Numbered from the stretch's first letter, positions 1 through 11,261 are shown. The stretch: DNA of 64,000 nucleotides from Cryptomeria japonica (GCF_030272615.1 NC_081413.1:561042445-561106444), one strand, 5' to 3'. Program-made: numbers and translations. The notes: generated by a model from the letters alone, not told the origin.

Positions 1-247
1 TTTCTCCCCTTATTCATCACATTCTTTCTATGTCTTTTACCGACTTCTTTATACTCATCAAATCATTCTTCTTAAGATATGGCAACATCATACTAAATCA
101 GAAAATCAATTTCTTGACATCAATGACAAAATGATAATATTAAGAGAGTAAACATCCTTAATCAATTATATCCATAATCATCATCAACCTTCTCAATATC
201 CTTATTGAAATGCCAACAATCTCCCTTTGTCTAATATAATGCCAACA
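1..247 (-). mobile_element. Right end of a Ty1/copia LTR
   Basis: This stretch aligns almost end to end with 62395-62639, the terminal part of the LTR of the copia element at the right edge of the window, and ends in the same way (TGCCAACA here, TGCAAACA there). It is therefore the right-hand LTR end of another member of that family, whose body lies left of the window. The next base, 248, is mid-LTR sequence of the outer Tat-like element (equivalent to 39756), so this copia copy inserted into that LTR. The left target duplication is off-window. The expected right copy is GTTTA at 248-252. Confidence 0.8.
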
Positions 248-1072
248 GTTTACAATTTTCACCAATGAAATGGTGTCAATTGTAAACGTAAGACTGGTTG
301 AGAGGAGATGAAAGAAGCACTAAATGCTTGAAAAGACTTTATGGTTACCTTAGGAGGTAAGGGTTAAGGTTTTGTTAGGTTTATCCAATGGATAAACCTT
401 TTATCCAAGGGGTAAACTCTTGTGCAAAGGTTATAGGGATAACCATGGTCAAAACAATGAATGCTTGATGAGACCCCTGGGTTAGATGGAGGTTAAGTTA
501 GTGAAAAAGTCTCTAACCATACCAATAAGGGTTAGTTAACCATTCCACTAAGGGTTAGTTAATCATTAATGGTTTGAAGACTTTGGGGACAAATTTGTAA
601 GAGTCCTTCCAAATTTAGCGGTATTCAACAAGCTAGCTTGTTGAATGGATAAAGGCTTTAATGCCTTTTGAAAACTTTACTCCAAATTTGAGAAGTGACC
701 TCCTCAAATTTAGGGAAAGGGGATAATAAATGGGTTTGGGCTAATTGATTAGGATTAGAAGAATCTAGAAGGGGGTTTAGAGAGGAAAGTGGGAGATGTA
801 GGAAAATGCAAGTGGTTGAGAGAAAATAGAATTAATTAAATTAATTAATTTATTTCAATTGTGGTTGCAACTTGCATTTCTAGGATTTTGCAAGTGGGGG
901 GATTTAATTAAATGGGCTAGAAGGGGGATTTAATTAAATGTATATTTAATTAAATGGCTTAGATAGAAGAAGGGTATATTAATTAAATCTTAATTTAATT
1001 AATTGGAAGAATTAAGAATAACTAAATGAATAAAATTCACTTAATTCATTGTGCAACTTTTAGGTGTCTACA
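248..1072 (-). repeat. 3' LTR of the outer Tat-like element, partial
   Basis: Aligns with 39756-40615, the matching part of the 5' LTR. It ends in GTCTACA at 1072, directly followed by the complement of a polypurine tract. The other part of this LTR, with the TATA box, is missing because a copia element interrupts it at 247/248. The two copies differ by many substitutions and by indels, including an AT-rich block (AATTTAATTAAATGGGCTAG) present more often near 40400-40500. They are clearly more diverged than the LTR pairs of the nested elements, consistent with this being the oldest insertion. Confidence 0.85.
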
Positions 1073-1085
1073 TTTTGCCCCTCTT
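1073..1085 (-). other. Polypurine tract of the outer element
   Basis: The plus strand reads TTTTGCCCCTCTT right after the LTR terminus. On the element strand this is a purine run ending next to the LTR, the expected primer for plus-strand DNA synthesis. The same junction recurs at 40616-40628. Confidence 0.75.
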
Positions 1086-1392
1086 TGAGTTAATGTGTGA
1101 TCACATGTTGATTCAAAGAAAATTTGTCAGATATGCTATCAAAATTTGATCGATATGATGTTGTGGATATGAAAAATATTGATTTGATATGAAAAGTCAA
1201 TATGAAATTGATGTCAAGATTTGATATGATAATGCCCCCTTGGGAGATCATTCGTGCACAAAAGGCATGAATGATCTCTTGAAAGAAGAAGAATGATATT
1301 TGAAAGATAGAAGAGTGGATAGTGATGAAATGCATGAGTTTGATAAGATTTATTAGATTGATTGGATTGAGATTAAGATTTATTAGATTAAG

Positions 1393-1720
1393 GTCAAGTC
1401 TAGTTTCAGGTATGACACCTCCTGTATAAGACATGGATGATTGAGCATCTGGTTTCAGGAATGATACCGCATGTATAAGACATGGATGATCGAGCATCTA
1501 GTTTCAGGAATGATACCACCTGTATAAGGCATGGTTGATCAAGTATATGGTTTCAGGAATGATATATCCTGTATAAGACCGATCAAAACACCTGGTTTCA
1601 GGAACGGTATATCCTATATAAGAGCTGATCAAAACCTCTGGTTTCAGGAACAATATATCCTATATAAGAGCTGATCAACACATCTAGTTTTAGGAAAGAT
1701 ACATCCTATATAAGACATGA
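1393..1720 (-). repeat. Tandem repeat, about seven units of 45-50 bp
   Basis: Each unit contains a GTTTCAGGAATGATA-like block, then CCTGTATAAGA-like sequence, then a GATCAA/GATGATCGAGCA-like tail. Units become shorter and more diverged to the right. The same array is present at about 40935-41262 in the second copy, so it belonged to the family before these two copies separated. The recurrent TATAAGA is part of the unit and should not be read as separate promoters. Confidence 0.85.
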
Positions 1721-1979
1721 TAGAAGATAGTTTGGAAGAATGATAGAAGATAGTTTGGAAGAATGATGAAGATATGAAAGTGAAGAAAGATTCCATGATG
1801 ATGCGATAGATATGAATGTGAGGGATGCAATGATGAATGATATGCATTATGTTTCGATATGAGATTCTATGAGGATGATGTGATACTTAGATAAATTCTC
1901 TTGATTTTGATTATGATGTGAATGTATGATTCATGATTTTGATATGCAAAATGTGATGATGCATTGCTTTTATTTATGA

Positions 1980-2285
1980 CATGTGAGATGTATCTTGAAA
2001 ATGTGATGTATGATAATGACAATGATGTGAGATGTATCTTGAAAATGAGATTTATGATATGATATGCTGGGAGATGTATCTTGAAAATGAGATGTATCTT
2101 GAGAATGAGATGTATGATATGATATGTTGTGAGATGTATCTTGAAAATAAGATGTATGATATGATATGCTGTAAGATCTATTTGGAAAATGAGATGTGTG
2201 ATATGATATGCAACTACTTGTAAAATGATATGCAACTACTTGTAAAATGATATGCAACTAATTGTAAAATTATATGCAACTGATT
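1980..2285 (-). repeat. Tandem repeat in the 3' UTR (GAGATGTATCTTGAAAAT units)
   Basis: Alternating short modules, GAGATGTATCTTGAAAAT and GTATGATATGATATGCTG-like, repeat about 8-10 times, followed by four copies of a 24-26 bp GATATGCAACTACTTGTAAAAT module. A shorter version is at 41520-41660. Open frames on both strands here are repeat artefacts. Confidence 0.8.
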
Positions 2286-3249
2286 CATTTGAGCATCCTT
2301 ATTCTGCATTCATCATCCCTATATAGCCAGATGTTGTTTGCTTTCTTGATAGGTATCATCATTGAGCATTGATTTGTTGTGGGATATGCTGAAAATTTAT
2401 ACAAGCATAATGGTATAATTGAACCATAATGACCTAAGAAAAATTTACATGATTTTTGATTTTGCAAGATAGCATAAGCATCAAGGTATAATTGAACCAG
2501 AACGACCTGAGGATTGTGTATGAACAGACAAGATTAACCCATTTTGTATGCGTAAAGTGGAATCATGTCTTTAGTGATATGTTGTGAATCACGTCTCAAG
2601 ACAAGTATTTATACAGTACAAATGATCACCTCACAGACATAAAACTAAAAAAATATTAGAGTCCCCATGACTTTCTCTAGCTTGGTGCATTTTTGAGAGA
2701 ATATAGAAGATCCAATAGTTCAAAAGTTTAAGTGCAAGAATAGCCAAAACTTTATGCAAGATGCAACATTTGATACTTCAGAAAATCATCCATCATATTT
2801 TGTGAATCTCATTAAGTGATCAATGTGTGGTGTTTGTGATTGCTGAGTTTTGTTTGCTAGATATGATGTTCTGAGTTTGCGACAAGTTTTTGATGGCTTG
2901 AGTGTGCTGCAAGTTGTGATTAATATTGCCTCTAGCTGGGTGTTCCTCTTAATGTGGATATGTACAAGGATTACCAAGCCATGGTGAGATGTGGTGAAAG
3001 GATATGATGATAAACCAGGATAGTGACTACGCTAAGTATGTCCTAGATGGATATTATGATAAAAATGTCGGGTGATGGCTGAGAGTACTTTACTATGGAT
3101 ATAATGGTATGGATATAGATAGAGGAGCCATCCTCTCACAATAATGCCTGTTTGCCAGGTTTTCACCAGTTTTTTTATTGTACCTTTTTATTTGCCTTTT
3201 CCTAATTTTTTTTTTATATGTTTTTTATTTTTTGACTTTTTTGTGCATT

Positions 3250-4532
3250 AGATTATTCAAGTGTAGTATTTCTTCAGATGGATGGTGTTAGTTGGTTCAT
3301 TGAGCACATCTCCCTCTAAAGTTGTTAACTGATAGGTGCTTGATCCATAGGCTGATATGATGATATAGGGACCTAACCAATTAGGTTCAAATTTCCCTTT
3401 CTTTTCCAATCCTACTGAATCCTAGGATTTTCCTTGAGTACTAGGTCACCAATTTTAAAAATTCTAGGAATGACCTTATGGTTTTAGCTCCTGCATATGC
3501 ATTTCTAATATGATTTGAGATGAGTGTAGGCACATTGACATTGTTCATCTAGAAGTTTGAGCTCTTGCAATCGGTTAACCCAATACTCTTCATCTGGAAT
3601 TAGGCCTTTTAAAGAGACTCTGAGAGATGGAATTTCTACCTCTAAGGGTAAAATTGCTTTGGATCCATATACCAATGAATATTGTGTAGCTCACGTTGGT
3701 GTGCAGATGCTAGTTATGTATGCCCAAAGTGGTGGATTGAGTTGTACATGCCAATCTTTGCCTGCATCATTCATTGTTTTCTTTAGGATTTTCAATATTG
3801 TCTTGTTGGATGCTTCTGTCTGACAATTTCCCTGTGGGTAGGAAGGTGTAGAAAAATGATGTTGGATTTTCAATTTTTCACATAGTGCTCACACATCTTG
3901 GTTCTTGAAAGGTCGTCCATTATCTGTGATGATGGAGCTTGGAATGTCATATCTGTAGATCAGATAATTAAGGATAAACGAGGCTATTTGTTTCCTAGTA
4001 CTGTGGTCCTGGGGACTGCTTCAATCCACTTGGTAAAGTATTTTGTTGCAGTTATAATGAACTTATGTCAATTTGAAGATAAAGGATGAATTTTGCCAAC
4101 CAAGTCCAGCCCCCACTAGCAAAAGGGCCAGGATGTTGTGAATGGATGCAGTTCCTATGCTAGTGCATGTATAAGATTTCCATAGATTTGGCATTTAGGA
4201 AACTTACTTGAAAAGTGGTAAGAGTCTTTTTCCATTGTTGGCCAGTAATATCCCATTCTTAGAAGTTTTTTAGCAAGAGTAGGACCACTTGAATGTGTGC
4301 CACAGATACCTTCATGAAGCTCTTGTAAAGCGGAGTCAAATTCATTACGATCAAGGCAATGAAGAAGAGTACCATCTAGACCTGAACAGTACAAAGTATC
4401 AGCAATGAGAGTATAACGTGCGGCTTGTTGGATAAAGCTGTATTTTTGGTTTTGGGATAGGTCAATGGGTAGGATATTACTCTTAAGATAGTCATATATG
4501 AATCCATATAATGGAGAGTCCAAACCAGTCAA
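3250..4532 (-). pseudogene. Integrase of the outer Tat-like element (decayed)
   Basis: The minus strand encodes the whole integrase in pieces. The zinc-binding region (about 4200-4320) keeps H...GTH, but the second cysteine pair has become KCQIY. The core shows WGLDLVG, ITDNGRPFKN and, after a frameshift, PQGNCQTEASNK, placing the D, D and E of the DDE triad. The C-terminal part reads through FKIGDLVLK and a GxYxI-like strand to about 3260. Integrase would join element cDNA to host DNA. At least one frameshift (between 4155 and 3873) and several stops make it non-functional. It follows the archaeal-type RNase H, as in Tat elements. Confidence 0.85.
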
Positions 4533-5057
4533 GGCATAGATAGCATGGGAATCATAATGATCATAGGTTGGGGAGAACAGTTGCTATACCAGAAAATTGT
4601 AACGATTCTGTTGCTCTGGAATTTATAGTAGTGAAGTGATAGTATCCATTGCATCAACTGCTCTATTATCCAACCTTGGTATTTTCTTGAAGGTGATGTG
4701 TACAAAATATTGTTTAAAATCATCCAACATTTGCTTGTATCATAGCATCTTGTCGTCCTTTGTCTGATAGTCATTGTTGATTTGATTGATGATTAGTTGT
4801 GAATCTCCATAGACTTTTAATTCTATGATTTTCCATTCTACGACCATTTTGATGCCTATAACCAGTGCCTCATATTCAACAACATTATTTGTCCATGGAA
4901 ACATAAGCCAATATGATCTTGGTATGGTGTGTCCTTCAGGAGTGATGATCACAATGCCAGCACCTGAGCCATGTTGTGTGTAGGATCCGTCAAAGTATAA
5001 GGTCCATTGTTTGGTGGATATAGAAAGAACATCTCTATTTGGAAATTCGATCTCCAT
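4533..5057 (-). pseudogene. Archaeal-type RNase H (second RNase H) of the outer element
   Basis: The minus frame from 5057 reads WTLYFDGSYTQHGSGAGIVI, then EYEALVIGIK and VYGDSQLIINQI. These are the D-G-S, E-Y-E and G-D-S blocks holding the acidic residues of the aRNH fold. It lies in the same frame as the RT/RNase H and between that and integrase, the arrangement that marks Tat-lineage gypsy elements. The linker to integrase runs to about 4533 with stops. The domain looks nearly complete, but the polyprotein around it is broken. Confidence 0.85.
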
Positions 5058-5649
5058 AGGTTGTTTTCTAGGTAGTGGTGCTTTAGCCAGTTGATCTGCA
5101 ATTACTTGTCCTTTGATAGCTCACCGTTTCATGTAGTGGATATCAAATTCATTGAGAATCATGACCCATTTAGCCAATCTACCTGTAAGAGTTTCCTTGC
5201 TGATTAGATATTTGAGAGGATCAATTTTTGCAACCAGCTTAATTGTGTGAGCTAGCATGTATTGTCAAATTTTTTGAGAGGCAAATACCACTATTAGACA
5301 AGCCTTCTCAATGAATGTATAGTTTAATTCATATTCGTTCAATGTCCTGCTGATATAATATATATCTTGTTCCTTGCCTTGTTTATCTTCTTGTGCGAAC
5401 AATGCCCCCAACGATATGTTTGTTGTTGAAATGTAGAGAATAAGTGGCTTCCCTACTATTGGTAGTACTAGAACTAGTGGGTTTATTAAATACTGCTTGA
5501 TTTGATAAAATGATTCTGGACATTTGGCTTCCCATCTAAATGGCACATTTTTATGTAGAAAATGATTGAATGGGAGACTTTTATCTACTAATTGAGCGAT
5601 GAATCACCTGATTGATTGGAGTTGTCCTTGTAGAGATCTGAGTTGACTG
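5058..5649 (-). pseudogene. RNase H domain of the outer element
   Basis: The minus frame contains the usual gypsy RT-RNase H connection: FRWEAKCPESFYQIKQYL, then PLILYISTTNISLGALFAQE, YYISRTLNEYELNY and IEKACLIVVFASQKI. The first catalytic aspartate position appears changed (ISTTN where D is usual), so this RNase H is probably degenerate. A stop follows SQKI, and the frame continues into KYLISKETLTGRLAKWVM toward the second RNase H. Confidence 0.8.
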
Positions 5650-6655
5650 ATGTTCTATGATGGTGGCATCTCCATAATGGCTTGTACCTTTGCTAGATCC
5701 ACTTCAATACCCTTAGCTGAAACTATGTAGCCTAGTCACTTGCCTGATGTAACCCTGAAGACACACTTCTTAGGGTTGACCCTCACATAGAATTTCTCTA
5801 ATCTATCAAAAATATTTTCTAAGATGCTTAGATGTTCTACTTTGGTGAATGATTTAGCTAGTAAATCATCCACATAGTCCTCCATGAAGGTATGCATCAT
5901 GTCATGAAAGATTGTTGTCATTGCTCTTTGATAAGTTGCCCCAGCATTCTTCAAGCCAAAAGGCATGACATTCCAACAATATATTCCCCAAGGATAGGTA
6001 AATGATGTTTGATCTTGATCCTCTAAGGCTACCTTGATTTGATTATAGCCTAAAAAATCATCCATTAGTGATAGCATTGCATGGCCTATTGTGAGGTCTA
6101 CAATTATGTCAATATTAGGCAAAGGAAAGTCATCCTTTGGATAGGCTTTGTTGACATCTCTTAAATCAATGCATATTCTGATACTACCATCTGGTTTTGA
6201 TACTAGTACAATGCTGGAAATCCATTTAGCATAGTTGATAGGCTAGATAAATTTGACATCTAACAGTTTCTTCAATTTAGCTTTAACCATGACATCTTTC
6301 ACAGTTTTTGCTTGACTGGTTTAGCTCCTAGAGTAATGGATAGGTGATGCATGATCAATTGTGGATTAATCCCAGGCATATTTGCATATGACCAAGCGAA
6401 GTGGATTTGCTTTTTCTTAAAATATTTGATAAACTCTGATTTTTCATCTTCTGTCAAAGATTCTGCAAGGTGTATAGTTTTGGCTACTTCTGTAGTACTA
6501 GTGTTGATTGATTGAGTGGGCTCAATCAATATGGGTGACCGCTCATAATAATGTTCAGGAAGAGTGTCAAGTCTCCCATATTTAGGTGCCTTTAAAAGTT
6601 TTTCACCCTTAGATGCATCCTTTATTTTTACTTTTTTGTGATCTATTGCTGCCAT
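5650..6655 (-). pseudogene. Reverse transcriptase of the outer element
   Basis: The minus strand encodes the pre-RT segment (FAWSYANMPGINPQLIMHHL, PVKQK), then after a frameshift between about 6299 and 6122 the RT body: DFLGYNQIKVALEDQDQTSF, VMPFGLKNAGATYQRAM and the catalytic MEDYVDDLLAKS. The YVDD motif is intact. The enzyme would copy element RNA into cDNA. The frameshift and stops (for example near 5735 and 5650) inactivate this copy. Confidence 0.9.
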
Positions 6656-8242
6656 TGGTCAGTTTTCAGCAGTAGATCTTTTATTTAGCTCATTTTTGCG
6701 ACTGAGAGAATTGGCACCCCTCTGGTTGTAGATGTCATTACTTTGTTCACTAGTAGAGTCTATCTCTGGGTTAACGATACATAAGTAATGGATAATGGAT
6801 TCGTCATTTAGGAATATTGGTCTATCATGAGTTTCAAGCTCATCCCAATCTATGAGGTCAAGAAAAATAAGTGGTAAGGAGTCGTTTGGTGGATCAAGTT
6901 CTGCTATTGTAAGTGTTAGGATAGAGGTATCATCGTGATTGGCATAGGTGTTAAAGATGATAAGAATTTTGTTGAGTTCTTGGATGGTATCCTTTTCTGT
7001 ATAGACTTGTTCAGAATGTCGTTGCTCATTTTCCTTAGTGTTATAGATATTTTGTGGACCAAATTTAAGTGGTCTAGATTCAGTGTTGTGTTCTTCTAGA
7101 GAGATGGGTGTATTACTATCATTTTCATAAATATATTTAGTAACATTAGAACATCTACCCCATTCATATTCATTGGAATCAATCTCAGAGGTATTATCCC
7201 ATATTCTAGTAGTGTTGTGAACTGGTATGTTGTAGGGTGAGAATAGGTCTTTGATAACTGAGATAAGTTTGATAGTTTTCTTTGATTTTGTGTCAGATCC
7301 TGCTTCCACTCTTTGCATTTATTCATATACTGTCTCTCCTCGAGGAGGAATGATGTAATCAGGAGGTGATTCTTCTTTGTTGGATATTGGTTCTTGAATA
7401 TGATGTGCTTCTGCAGTAGATGTTTCTTTCTTTTGATTGATAGGTTGCCTTTGACATTTCTTTTGTTCTTGATGTTCACGTTCCTTACGTATTGTCTTAG
7501 TTGACTCAAATAGTGCCTCTTGCCAAGAGTCTTCTTTGTATTTCTTCTTTTCTTTCCACTAAGGTTTTTGATATTTGCGTGATGTCCTCTTTGGTAGTAG
7601 AGTGAGTTCAAAGTCCAGTCTCTTTTTGTCTTTATTGAATTGTGAAGGAGGATCCAATGGTTCTGTGACACCTTCCTTTCACTTACCAATATGTCCTTTG
7701 CCATTGTATCTCATTTGTTGCATGATTAAGTAGCATTTTCCATACAGGTGTGTGGGTATAGCTATCTCCACAGTAGCTACTCTATCTTCTTTTTCATCTT
7801 TGTATAACCAACTAAGGATATCCTTTTCCTCAGATTCATGTGCTAGAGTGCCTAGTTGGATAAATGTGCCATCAAACTTGGTGATGGGCTGGGTTGCTTA
7901 ATGTGTTGATGTTGTAGGTAATTCATGAGATGTAGGTGATGTTGGTAAGTTGGTCAAACACATGGGTTCCAAAGAGTACGCTCCCATGCCTTTCTCTTTG
8001 ATTTTCATTTTCTGCTTGAAATCCATGGACAGGGATGTAAACTTTTCTTACTGAGGATCTGGTGTTGAGTAATATTGTTTTTCTCTATTATGTGGAACCA
8101 AGCTATCTTGGGCTGCCCCCATAGCATTACAATGTTGAAAAGGATTATGATTTGTTGATATGAAAATTTCCTGTCCATTGTAGGGAAACTTAACACACTG
8201 ATGATAAGTAGAAGGTACTGCTTGCATTTCATGTATCCAAGG
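6656..8242 (-). pseudogene. Protease-RT spacer of the outer polyprotein
   Basis: The frame holding protease and the pre-RT segment (9085 to 6299) runs through this 1.6 kb with interruptions. The translated residues are acidic and Asn/Ser-rich, without a recognised domain. Long, poorly conserved spacers between protease and RT are usual in Tat-type elements. Another open frame (7096-7704, Lys/Asn-rich) overlaps and is taken as a shadow. Confidence 0.5.
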
Positions 8243-8803
8243 TCAACCCAATAGGATATTGTATGCGAGGTATATGTCCAAGACTTGGCACATAGTATCC
8301 TTTTGTATTGGTCCTACTTGTATTGGCAACATTACTATTCCTTTAGATGATCTTTCTTCATTATCATATGCTTTGATAGTGATCTTTTTGCGTGGATCAA
8401 TAGATTGCTCAGAGAAGCCTAATGCATGGATAAGTTTTAAGGTATAGATATTGAGTCCAGTTCCTCCATCTATTAATACTCTTTTAACTCGGTGTTTATA
8501 GACCAAGACTTCAATGTGGAGTGGAGTATTGTGTGGATGGCTCAATGAGATATTATCATGCTTAGAAAAAGTAAGGTTATGAGGCCCTATCATATGAGAC
8601 ACCATGGCTTGGAATTTGTCAGCATCCAGATCTTGAGGTACATTTGTTTCCAATAATGCTTGCTCCAATATGTCTTTGTGTTTTGGCGAAAGTTTTAGCA
8701 ATTCTAGTATGGATATTTGAGCAGGAGTCTTGCGCAGTTGATTGACTAGATCATATTGAATTTTGGGTATGGTGTTTGTTGTTGACATATGCCCTTTCAA
8801 GAC
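8243..8803 (-). pseudogene. Aspartic protease domain of the outer element
   Basis: Contains VLIDGGTGLNIYTLKLIHALG, a retropepsin-like active-site loop in the I-D-G-G-T/S-G-L-N form common in Tat-type elements, and ends in DIYLAYNILLG near the C terminus. It would process the gag-pol polyprotein. It shares a frame with the gag knuckle region upstream and the RT spacer downstream. Stops flank it at about 8804 and 8240. Confidence 0.75.
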
Positions 8804-9401
8804 TTATTTTTGAGCTCTGGTTGTTACGTTGACAGATTCATGTTCACACTTATCTCTAATGGTGATGACATTTACTTGATTGTCTTCAGCTGATATATGA
8901 TTGATGGTGTTATTGTATATGTGATTGATACGAACTCCATGTGTGTCATTTGAGGTTGAAGCTCCATCCTTATAATAGTTTGGAAGAGGATTTTTAAAGG
9001 CTCCATGGTCGAAATTTGTCTTGAGACCATCGACTGTTAAATCACCTATAGCAATCATGTCCTGAACAATGTTTTTTAGTCTCATGCAATCATTTGTTTG
9101 ATGGCCTTTGTTATGATGAAAATCACAAAAGTGTGAGTCATTCCACCAGGGTGGTTTGATTTGTGGTTCAAAGTTGCTGATTGCTGGTAAGGAGATAATT
9201 TTGTTTGCTAGGAGTTCTTTGAGTGCTGACTCCAGTGATTTCCCTAGTGGTGTGTAAAGGTGTATAGTGGTGTGTAAATGTGTTTTGGAAAGTTTTTTGC
9301 ATTACCTCGTGAGTTTGGATTAGGTCCTTAATTGTTGTTATTGTTTTGGGTATTGTTAATGTTGAATTGATCTTGATTGGTATTTGGTGCATAAGTGTTA
9401 G
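8804..9401 (-). pseudogene. gag C-terminal part with zinc knuckle, outer element
   Basis: Near 9090-9130 the minus strand encodes CDFHHNKGHQTNDC, a C-X2-H-X4-H-X4-C nucleocapsid-type knuckle, followed by MRLKNIVQDMIAIGDL. The gag gene is cut at 9401 by the 9402-17014 insertion, and its remainder resumes at 17020. Frame 9085 onward is shared with the protease. Stops and a frameshift lie at 9086-9392. Confidence 0.8.
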
Positions 9402-10128
9402 TGTAAAGCGGAAAATCGCGGTCGAACCCTAGTTGGTCTCCCCTCTTCTAACTCCGAGGAGAGAGAAGGGAGGTTCGCTAGGATTCGATGGGTTTTCACT
9501 TAGGGGGAAGACTTTATATTCAAAAGAGGGGTTGAAACTCATAAGATCCAATCCCACACAAGGTAAGATTGGATGCTAGATGAATTTCAAGGGTTTGGAA
9601 AGCAAAGCTACCCTCTTTTGTAAAGAATGTTGATTAGGAAATTAAGCTAAGAATACATAGAAAGTCATAAAGATTCGCTTATAAACTGAGTTTAGGTTAT
9701 AGGATGAAGCTGCGGACCTGGAATTAGCAGTAAAATGTCGATATGGCGCTGTCCTGCAAATTTGAGAAAAAGTTGTCCGGACGATGGCGCCCGGCGCCAC
9801 GGTCCTCCGAAAAATCCGCGAAACGAAGTGGGATCGGTTCGTCTCTGCACAAGGATTCCAGATCTTCAATCTCAGCCGCGTACCTGCAACCTTGTTCTAA
9901 GGATGTTGGTATCCTTATGTGCAAAGGTTTAGATGTTGTATGTTGTATGTTGTTGTAGCATGTAGTAAGTGATCTCCTCTTCAATGGTTGAATCCTTGAC
10001 TTGAATGCAACACTTAGCCTTGAATGGAGACTTGAAATGATCAATTGCTTGAATGCTTGAATGTTTGAGTATAGTTTCCACGCTTTTGTACACCTATCCT
10101 CCTCATCCAAATGAGAGAGAAAAATGTA

Positions 10129-10139
10129 GTTTATATACT
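10129..10139 (-). promoter_or_regulatory. LTR TATA box
   Basis: The minus strand reads AGTATATAAAC. It lies about 380 bp from the U3 end of the LTR, and transcription would start near 10100 toward lower coordinates. The identical box in the 5' LTR (about 16623-16633) is the one that would drive the element. Confidence 0.5.
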
Positions 10140-10254
10140 TGTCAATTAGGGCTGATAGACTGATTTTCCCGACCTTAGGCCGACCAGGGAAGTATATTTC
10201 CAAATTGCAATAAAAAAGACTCGATGCCGCTTAGGAGACTGGGCCCAAAATAGG

Positions 10255-10350
10255 ACCTAGGGACCAAGGCACTGGGCGCCATGGTCCTGGAGGACCAGGG
10301 CGCTGGGCGCCCTGGTCCTGAGGGACCAGGGCGCTGGGCACTCTGGTCCC
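10255..10350. repeat. GC-rich hairpin-forming repeats in the LTR
   Basis: Three units of about 33 bp built from GGACCAGGGCGCTGGGCGCC and TGGTCCT. The ends GGACCA/TGGTCC and the GGCGCC centre are self-complementary. The block stands out in an AT-rich element, recurs at about 16749-16845 in the other LTR, and has been hit by many C/T and G/A changes between the two copies. Confidence 0.8.
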
Positions 10351-10520
10351 ACCTCCGGGACAACGAGGTGCAAGGAGGTTCGGGCTAGGGTGCATGAAAA
10401 ATGCAGTTTTCAGTGTCGTGAGCAAGTTTTGGGGTCTCCATTCAGGTTGCGTGTTGCGTCGCCATCGTGAAGACCGAAATGCAGTCGAAATTGCAAGTGT
10501 CGCAATTTTAGGACGCTACA

Positions 10521-10535
10521 TTTAGCCCCCACTTT
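10521..10535 (-). other. Polypurine tract of the gag-only element
   Basis: The plus strand reads TTTAGCCCCCACTTT next to the LTR end. On the element strand this is AAAGTGGGGGCTAAA ahead of TGTAG. It identifies the left LTR as the 3' LTR and fixes the minus orientation. Confidence 0.75.
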
Positions 10536-11261
10536 AGCGGGAGTATGTATGCTCATACTTTCGGTAAAGTACAAGGAAACAACATTGAAAGACTTTCACC
10601 ACGTCAAGGAGGCAAGATACACCAAGCCCCCAGTGGACTAAGGATCTTACGACTTCGATTGACAAAGCAAAAGGGAAGATCACGAGGGAGAACCATGACT
10701 GTCAATAGTAAGGTTCCCTCACTTTGAGTCATGTAAAAGAAATACCAAAAATTTCAAGACAAAGCTAAGTTTGCCAAGAAATTTTCAAGTATCTTTGAAA
10801 GGATAGACAGGGTGTATGCCCCCCTACGTTAAAGCGATCGCACACGCCTCAACGGGGGTGATTGTTTTAATGTAGTGATACACATAAGAAATGAGAAAGG
10901 AAAAGGAGCACGTTATCGCAAGGATTTAGCCCCCAAGTATGAGATAAACCCAAGGATAATAACCACAAACACAAAGCACGAAGTGACTTCGCTTTCCTCA
11001 GGGTCAGTATGCTGTATGATAAGTCATGTATATATCATATGTATGTATGCATAATTGTTCTTCATTCCCCAATCAAGGAAGGTCACCTAGAAGAAGGGAA
11101 CACATGTGTCTTTTGAGTCAACATGAGAGAGACCAAAGAGATCTCAATGCTTTGCATCGTCCTCAAGTAGACAACACTAAGGACGACAAATAGAAGAATG
11201 AGAATAACATATAGAAGAAGTAACAAAAGAGAGGGGGAGAGAATCTGCCATGCTAATGTAA
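10536..11261 (-). other. 3' UTR of the gag-only element
   Basis: About 0.7 kb between the end of the long frame and the polypurine tract. No coding signal was recognised. It has a second GCCCCCAAGTATGAG motif near 10930 and a GCCCCCCTACG motif near 10820 that resemble the polypurine tract. Confidence 0.5.

Larger units (their letters stand above)
1086..3249 (-). other. 3' untranslated region of the outer Tat-like element
   Basis: About 2.2 kb between the end of the integrase homology and the polypurine tract, without a supported coding frame. It contains two tandem-repeat arrays (1393-1720 and about 1980-2285) and a T-rich stretch near 3170-3240. The first kilobase is repeated at 40616-41662. 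Apparent ORFs here come from the repeats and translate into low-complexity Ile/His/Ser strings. Confidence 0.65.
9402..10520 (-). repeat. 3' LTR of the gag-only element
   Basis: Starts TGTAAAGCGG and ends GACGCTACA. It matches 15896-17014 without gaps. It contains a GC-rich repeated block (10255-10350), a TATA box on the minus strand (about 10129-10139) and an open frame of about 159 codons on minus (9724-10203) that stays open in both LTR copies but has no ATG start. Confidence 0.92.

Noticed and set aside
1090-2257. Minus ORFs rich in Ile/His/Ser after the Tat-like LTR
   Set aside because: They are translations of 3' UTR tandem repeats and recur only because the repeats do.
7096-7704. 202-codon Lys-rich minus ORF
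   Set aside because: It overlaps the frame that connects protease and RT and has no domain. Taken as a shadow.
9735-9958. Plus-strand ORFs in the LTRs (also 16229-16452)
   Set aside because: LTR sequence antisense to the element, without protein-like conservation.
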